From assembly GCA_016808115.1 (NCBI GenBank), contig JAEQBH010006860.1, forward strand, positions 85,015 through 149,014: 64,000 nucleotides of DNA. The letters are read 5' to 3'. This document shows positions 58,501 to 64,000 of the stretch, piece by piece; the stretch's first letter is position 1; every line of letters begins with the position of its first letter. Source of the stretch: Tetrastigma voinierianum. Lineage: Eukaryota; Streptophyta; Magnoliopsida; Vitales; Vitaceae. Made by a program: the position numbers and the translations under genes. Below the pieces are notes generated by a model. That model was not told where the DNA came from. It saw only the letters and a list, made by a program, of their open reading frames with translations, and did not search any database.

Positions 58501-61500
58501 CCGCACTCGGCCATCAAGCATTTCGGCTATCCCGCCACTCTCTACTGACCGGCCACTCTGGCCACCGCCACTCCTACCAATCGCTCACTCCTGGCTACAC
58601 CGGGCCCACCCCACAATCGCCACCGGCTACCCGCCACCGGGCCCACCCGCCACTCCTGGCCAACTCCACCCGCCATCGCTCACCCTGGCCAATCGCCACT
58701 GGCCATTAACGCACTGGCCAATCGCCACTGCTCAATCGCCACTGGCTACACCGGGCTCACTCGGCTCACCGCACTCGGCTCAATCCCCACCCGGCCACAT
58801 CGGCCACTCCTCCTGGGCCACCGCCACTCGCCGGCCACAACGCCCACTGGCCAATCGGCCACCGCCACATCGCCACTCTGGGCCAATCGGGGCCACTCGG
58901 CTCACGCTCACCGGCTACAACGCCCACTCCGGCCACCGCTCACTGGCCATCACCACTCGGGCCACCCGGCCACTCGGGCTATCACGCCATTTCGCCAATC
59001 GCCACTCGCTACACGCCCACACCCGCCACCGCCACTCGACCCCACCGCTCTGGCCATCGCGCCGGCCACCGCCACTCGGCTACACGCCACGGGCCATCCG
59101 CCACTCGGCCACAGCTCCCCGCCAGCCGCCACTCGCTCCACCGCCACTCGCCCACCGCCGCCACTCGTTGAATCTCACCACTGCTACACGCTACTCTGGC
59201 CAATCGCCACTCTGGGCCATCGCCACTCAGCTCACCGCCACTCTGGCCAACGCCCACTCTACTTCACCGCCACCTACTACATCACCACTCGTCAATCGCC
59301 ACCGGGCCACAACGCCCACTCGCCACCGGCCACCGGGCTACAATGCCACACGGCTCAATCGCCACTGACCACCCGCCCTCGGCTACATCGCTCACTTCCG
59401 GGCCAAACCGCCACACGGCTGCAACGCCACTGGGCTCAATCGCCACTCTGCCCACAGCTCGGCCATCGCCACCCGGCTCCAACCGCCCACTCCCGCCCAA
59501 TCGCCCACCCCTGGCTTAACTCACCACTGGCTACAACGCCCACTCCTGGGCCAACCGCCACCGCTCAATCGCTCACCGGCCACAACGCCCACCAGGCCTC
59601 AATCGCCACCAGGCTCAACAGCCCCTGGCCACATCGGCTCACTCTGGCCAGCCACCCGCCAATCGCCACCTCGCCTGGCAAAGCCACTCTGGCCACCGCC
59701 ACTCGGGCTACACCTCCACTCCGGCCTCACTGGCCACCCGCGCCACACCGCCCACTGCTCCACCCGCCACCGGGCCACACCGCCACTGCCTCAATCGCAC
59801 CGGGGCTGACCGCCACTCACCCAATCGCCACTCCCTCCCAGCTACAACGCCCACCCACCCTCAATCTCGCCACTACCACTCGCCACTCCGGGCCACCACT
59901 GGCTACATCGCCACTCCGGCTCACCGGTCACTGGGCCACATCGCCACCGGGCTCCCACCCCACCGGGCCCACCGCTCACCCGGCTCCTCAATCGCCACTC
60001 CCACTACACCCGCCACCTCCGACCAACCCGCCACTGGCCACCGCCCACCAGCTATTATCGCCACCCTGGGCCAACCGCCACTCGCCATAACGCCCACTCG
60101 GGCCCACCCGCCACTTGGCCATCGCCACTTCTGGCCAATCGCCACTCGCTCATCGCCACTCGCTTCACCGCCACTCGGCACCGCCACTCGGCCACCGCCA
60201 CTGGGCGACACGGCACTCGGCCAATCGCTACTCGGCCAATCGCCACTGGCTATACCGCCACGGCCACCGCCACGGCTACGCTACTCGCTCACCGCTACTC
60301 GGCTTCACCGCTACTCGGCACGCTACTGCTTCACCGCTATACTGCCATAACGCCACTCGCTCACCACTCTCTGGCACATCACACCGGCCACCGCCACTCC
60401 TAACAATCGCTCACTGGGCCACACCGCCTACCCTGGCCAATCGCCACTGGCCACAACGCCCACTCGGCCCACCGCCACCGCCCTCAATCGCCACCCGGGC
60501 CACACCGCCACTCGCTACACCGCCACTGGGCTTCAATTCACCACTCTCGGGCTATTAACGCCCACTCCTCCTCCCTAGCCACCGCCACTCTGGCCACCGC
60601 CACCGGCTACACCGCCACTCTGGCCATCAGCCACTCCTGGCCACCCGCCACCGGGCTACACGCCACTGGCCCCACCGCCCACCGCCACCGCCACCCTCCG
60701 CTCAATCGCCACCGGCCATCGCCACTGGCCAATCGCACTCGGCCAACGCCACTGGCCAATCGCCACTCCTGGCATATCGCCACTGGCCAATCGCCACTCA
60801 CGCTAACGCCACTCCCCGACCTCAATCGCCACTGGGCTACATCGTCACCCTGGCCACCGCCACTCTGGGCCTGCGCCCACTCGCTCAATCGGCCACTCTG
60901 GGCCATAACGCCACTACCAATCGCCACGCCGCCATCGCCGGCCTCTCGGCCAATCGCACTCGGCTACACCGCCACTTACTCAATCACCACTGGCTATTAA
61001 CGCCACTTCGTTTAATCGCCACTCTGGCCAATCGCCACTCGGCCATCGCTACTGGGCTACATCGCCACGGCCAATCGCTTACCAGGCCACATCGCTACCC
61101 GCCAATCGCCACGGCCACCGCCACTCGGCTACATCGCTCACTGGCCAACGCCACTTCGCTACATCGCCACGGCCATAATCGCCACGCTCAACACCGCCAC
61201 GGCCATCGCCACTCCGCCTTAATCGCTCACTGGCTACAATCGCCACTGGGCCCACCCACACTCTGGCTACACCGCCTCACTCCTACCACCGCCACTGCTC
61301 ACTCCGCCACCGGGCCACATCGCCACTGGCCATCGCGCCACTGGCCTCAATCGCCACTGGCCACACGCCACTCCCCGGCTCCACCGCCACTGGCTACATC
61401 GCCACTCTGGCCCACCGCCACTGGCCAACGCCCACTCGCTCAATCGCCACTCTACTTTAATCGCCACTCTCTACCACCGCCACCTCCTGGCCACAACGCA

Positions 61501-64000
61501 ACCCGCCCAACCGCCACCAGGCTGGCACCGCCACTGGCTGGCCACCGCCCACCCTGGCCACATCGCACCTCCGGGCTGCAATCGCCACTCGACCTCACGG
61601 ACCCGGGCCACACGCCACCGGCTCAATCGCCACGGCTACAACGCCACTCGCTCACCGCCACTGGCCAGTCGCCACTGCTCAATCCCCACGCGGCTATTAA
61701 CGCTCACTCCCGCTCACCCGGCCACTCCCCACTACAACGCCACTCGGGCTCAATCGCCACTCTGGCTACAACGCTCACTCCCGCCACCGCCACTCGGCCA
61801 ATCCCCCACTCTGGCCATCAGCCACTTCGGCCTCAATCGCCACTCGCCACCGCCCACTGGCCACAACGCCCACTCGGGCTCAATCGCCACTGCCAACGCC
61901 CACACGGCCAATCGCCACTCGGCTACATCACCACTCGGCTCAATCGCCATCGGGGCTGGCTAACGCCCACTCGGCTCAACCGCCCACCGGGCCACAACGC
62001 CCACACCCGCCCAATCGCCACCGACTCCACCGGTCCCCCGCCATCGCCCACCGGCCCAACCGCCACACCCGCCACAACGCCACCGGCTCAATCGCCACTG
62101 GCCAACAAATTTCCACTTATGTCGCCACCGGGCTCACCGCCACCGGGCTCAATCGCCACCGGTCAATCACTCACTCGGCCACGCCACTGTCTTCAATCGC
62201 CACTGGCCACCGCCACTCGGGCTACACCGCCACTAGGGCTCAACCCGCCACCAGGATCACCAGCCCCCGGCCACATCGCCACTCCTCCGGCTGATCGGCC
62301 ACCGGGCCCCAATCGGCCACCCACTACAACGCCCACCGGGCTCAATCGCCACCGGCCACCCACCCTGGCCAATCGCCACTCTGGGCCACATCGCCACCCG
62401 CCATCAATCGCCACCGGGCTACACGCCACTGCCTCAATCGCACTCGGCCACATCGGGCCACTCGCTCAATCGCCACTCTGGCCATCGCCACTGGCCACCG
62501 CACCGGCCATAACGCCACCCAACCACCGGGCCACTCGCCACCGGCCACTCACATCGCCACTGGCCACCGCCACTCGGCTCAATCGCCACTTCGGGCCAAT
62601 CGCCACTCGCTCACCGCCACGGCTACACGCCACTCTGGCCATCGCCACGGCTACATCGCTCACTCTCCTTCCTTGCTCTCCAACCGCCACTCAGCTACAC
62701 CGCCACCTCCTGGGCCACACCCCGCCACTCCACTACATCACCGCCCACTCCTGGGCCTCAACTCCGCCACCGACCCCATCGGACCCCACATCGCCCACCG
62801 GGGCTCAATCCGCCCACCCTGGCCACAACGCCACTCGGCCCAATCGCCACTCCGGGCCACATCACACCCCACCAACCCCACTCCTACTACAATCGCTAAT
62901 TTCTGGCCAATCAAGCACTCGGCCACCGCCCACTCGCTGGGCCACCGCCACTCTGGCCTCACCCCGCACCGGGCATCGCCCACCCGGGGCCTCAATCCGC
63001 CACTACCACCCGCCACCGGGGGGCCACGCCACTCGGGCCCAACCGCACCCGGCCATCGCCACTTGGCCCAACCGCCACCGCCACAATGCCACCCGCCGGC
63101 CACCGCCCACTCGCGACCGCCACTCGGCCACCGCTACTCGCGCTGAGCAACGCAATCTCGCTCAATCGCCACTCAGGCTACACCCGCCCACTGGCCACAC
63201 CGCCTCACCTCCGGGCCACACCGCCCACCTCCTGGCCCAACCCGCCCACCGACCCCACGGACCCTGGCCACATCGCCACTCCGGCCCAACCGCCCACCGG
63301 GCTACAACGCTCACTCGCCAACCGCCACTCGGGCTACATCGCCACTGGCCAATCCCCACTGCCAACGCCCACTGCTCAATCGCCACTCGGCCACAACGCC
63401 ACTTCCTGGCCAATCGCCATCTGGCCAACGCCACTCGCTCACCGCCACTCTACCAATCCCCACCTCGGCCACGCCACTCCGGGCTCAATCGCCACTCGGG
63501 CCACCACTCACTACAACGCCACTTCCGGCTCAATCGCCACTCGGCTACAACGCCACACGGCTCAATCGCCACTGGCCATCACCACTCGCTCACCGCCACT
63601 GGCTAACGCCACTTCGCTCAATCGCACGGCTGCTGGCTCCGCCCACACCGCCCACCGCCACTCGACTCCACCGGGCCCGGCCGGCTCCGCCACTGGCCCA
63701 ATCGCCACACGGCCGCAACGCCCACTGGCCACCGCCACCGGCCTCAACAGCCCCTGGGCCATCGCCACTCCTCCGGCCCACCGCCCACTCTACCAACCGC
63801 CACCCGGCCAATCACCACCTCCGGCCATAACGCCACTCGGGCCACCGCACTGGCCACCGCCACTTGGCCACCGCCACTACAGCTCAATCGCCACCAGGGG
63901 ACTCAACAGCCCCAGCCACACCGCCACCTCCCGGCTTAATCGCCCACTCTGGGCTCAATCGCACCGCCTGCAACGCCCACTCCCAGCCAATCGCCACTCT
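40506..64000 (+). repeat. 15-16-bp CGCCACTC minisatellite array, over 23 kb
   Basis: The whole interval consists of short units of general form GGCYNNAWCGCCACTC. Common versions are GGCCAATCGCCACT, GGCTACATCGCCACTC, GGCTCAATCGCCACTC, GGCCACAACGCCCACTC and GGCCACCGCCACTC. At 15-16 bp per unit there must be well over a thousand copies. Differences between neighbours are mainly C or G run lengths (CC/CCC, GG/GGG), the NNAW block, and loss of the leading GG. No gene, transposon or unrelated insertion longer than a few tens of bases was seen in it. Longer landmark words recur irregularly (see findings). The right end lies beyond the window. Confidence 0.93.

Noticed and set aside
40864..63811. Many minus-strand open frames rich in Trp, Arg, Gly, Val and Ala
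   Set aside because: They are the reverse reading of the same repeat (GTGGCGATTGG type) and have no domain or stable repeat phase.
36841..64000. CRISPR-like array of short repeats
   Set aside because: There are no unique spacers of constant length, units are contiguous, and the context is plant nuclear DNA.
36841..64000. Ribosomal DNA intergenic spacer subrepeats
   Set aside because: Plant rDNA spacers can hold GC-rich subrepeats, but no 18S, 5.8S or 25S sequence or Pol I promoter-like word was seen, and the array is longer than usual spacers.

Overview
This window is plant nuclear DNA. The signs are a plant LRR receptor-like kinase with a typical intron position, a PBL-type (RLCK-VII) kinase fragment, a plant mobile domain gene, a plant DHQ-synthase-II-like gene, Ty1/copia and Ty3/gypsy (Tat-like) retrotransposons, and two MULE transposases. 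I cannot name the species. The left 36 kb is AT-rich, transposon-dense intergenic DNA in which every recognisable gene is broken or partial. The right 27 kb (about 36.84-64.0 kb) is a GC-rich, strongly strand-asymmetric field of tandem repeats that runs off the right edge.

Layout, left part: a possible solo copia LTR (0.75-1.83 kb); an LRR receptor kinase pseudogene (2.37-4.34 kb); a DHQ-synthase-II-like gene with eight recognisable exon segments and several frame breaks (5.6-9.85 kb), whose long first intron holds two related MITEs; a Ty1/copia element with 215-bp LTRs and a 5-bp target duplication (10.04-16.41 kb) inserted just 3' of that gene and itself split by about 1.6 kb of foreign DNA; and the 3' exon of an RLCK-VII kinase on the minus strand (16.8-17.36 kb).

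Layout, middle: a MULE transposase gene with PB1, DNA-binding, DDE and SWIM segments and a likely leader intron (18.88-22.74 kb); a run of partial exons from three or more unrelated genes (tubby-like, CDK-like kinase, monoacylglycerol-lipase-like; 22.9-25.7 kb); a minus-strand plant mobile domain gene with a telomere-like tract upstream (27.6-30.6 kb); several short tandem duplications; a second, older MULE relic (34.5-35.5 kb); and a Tat-like gypsy LTR with primer-binding site and a short internal stretch (35.5-36.84 kb).

Layout, right part: four repeat blocks. (1) 36.84-37.49 kb, units of about 100 bp that carry the core words of both families below. (2) A short block of the 16-bp family, 37.49-37.79 kb. 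(3) 37.79-40.5 kb, a GACGAGC(TC) family with about 26-bp subunits; from about 38.43 kb they are organised into a repeat of about 77 bp. (4) 40.5-64 kb, a 15-16-bp family of general form GGCYNNAWCGCCACTC, many hundreds of copies, with longer landmark words recurring at irregular distances. The long open frames in this part are composition artefacts, not genes.

No intact protein-coding gene, tRNA, rRNA or CRISPR array was found. The most unusual content is the GC-rich two-family minisatellite field and its direct contact with a Tat-like retrotransposon 5' region, a lineage known to seed satellites. Whether the variation between monomers is real or partly long-read error needs raw reads to settle.
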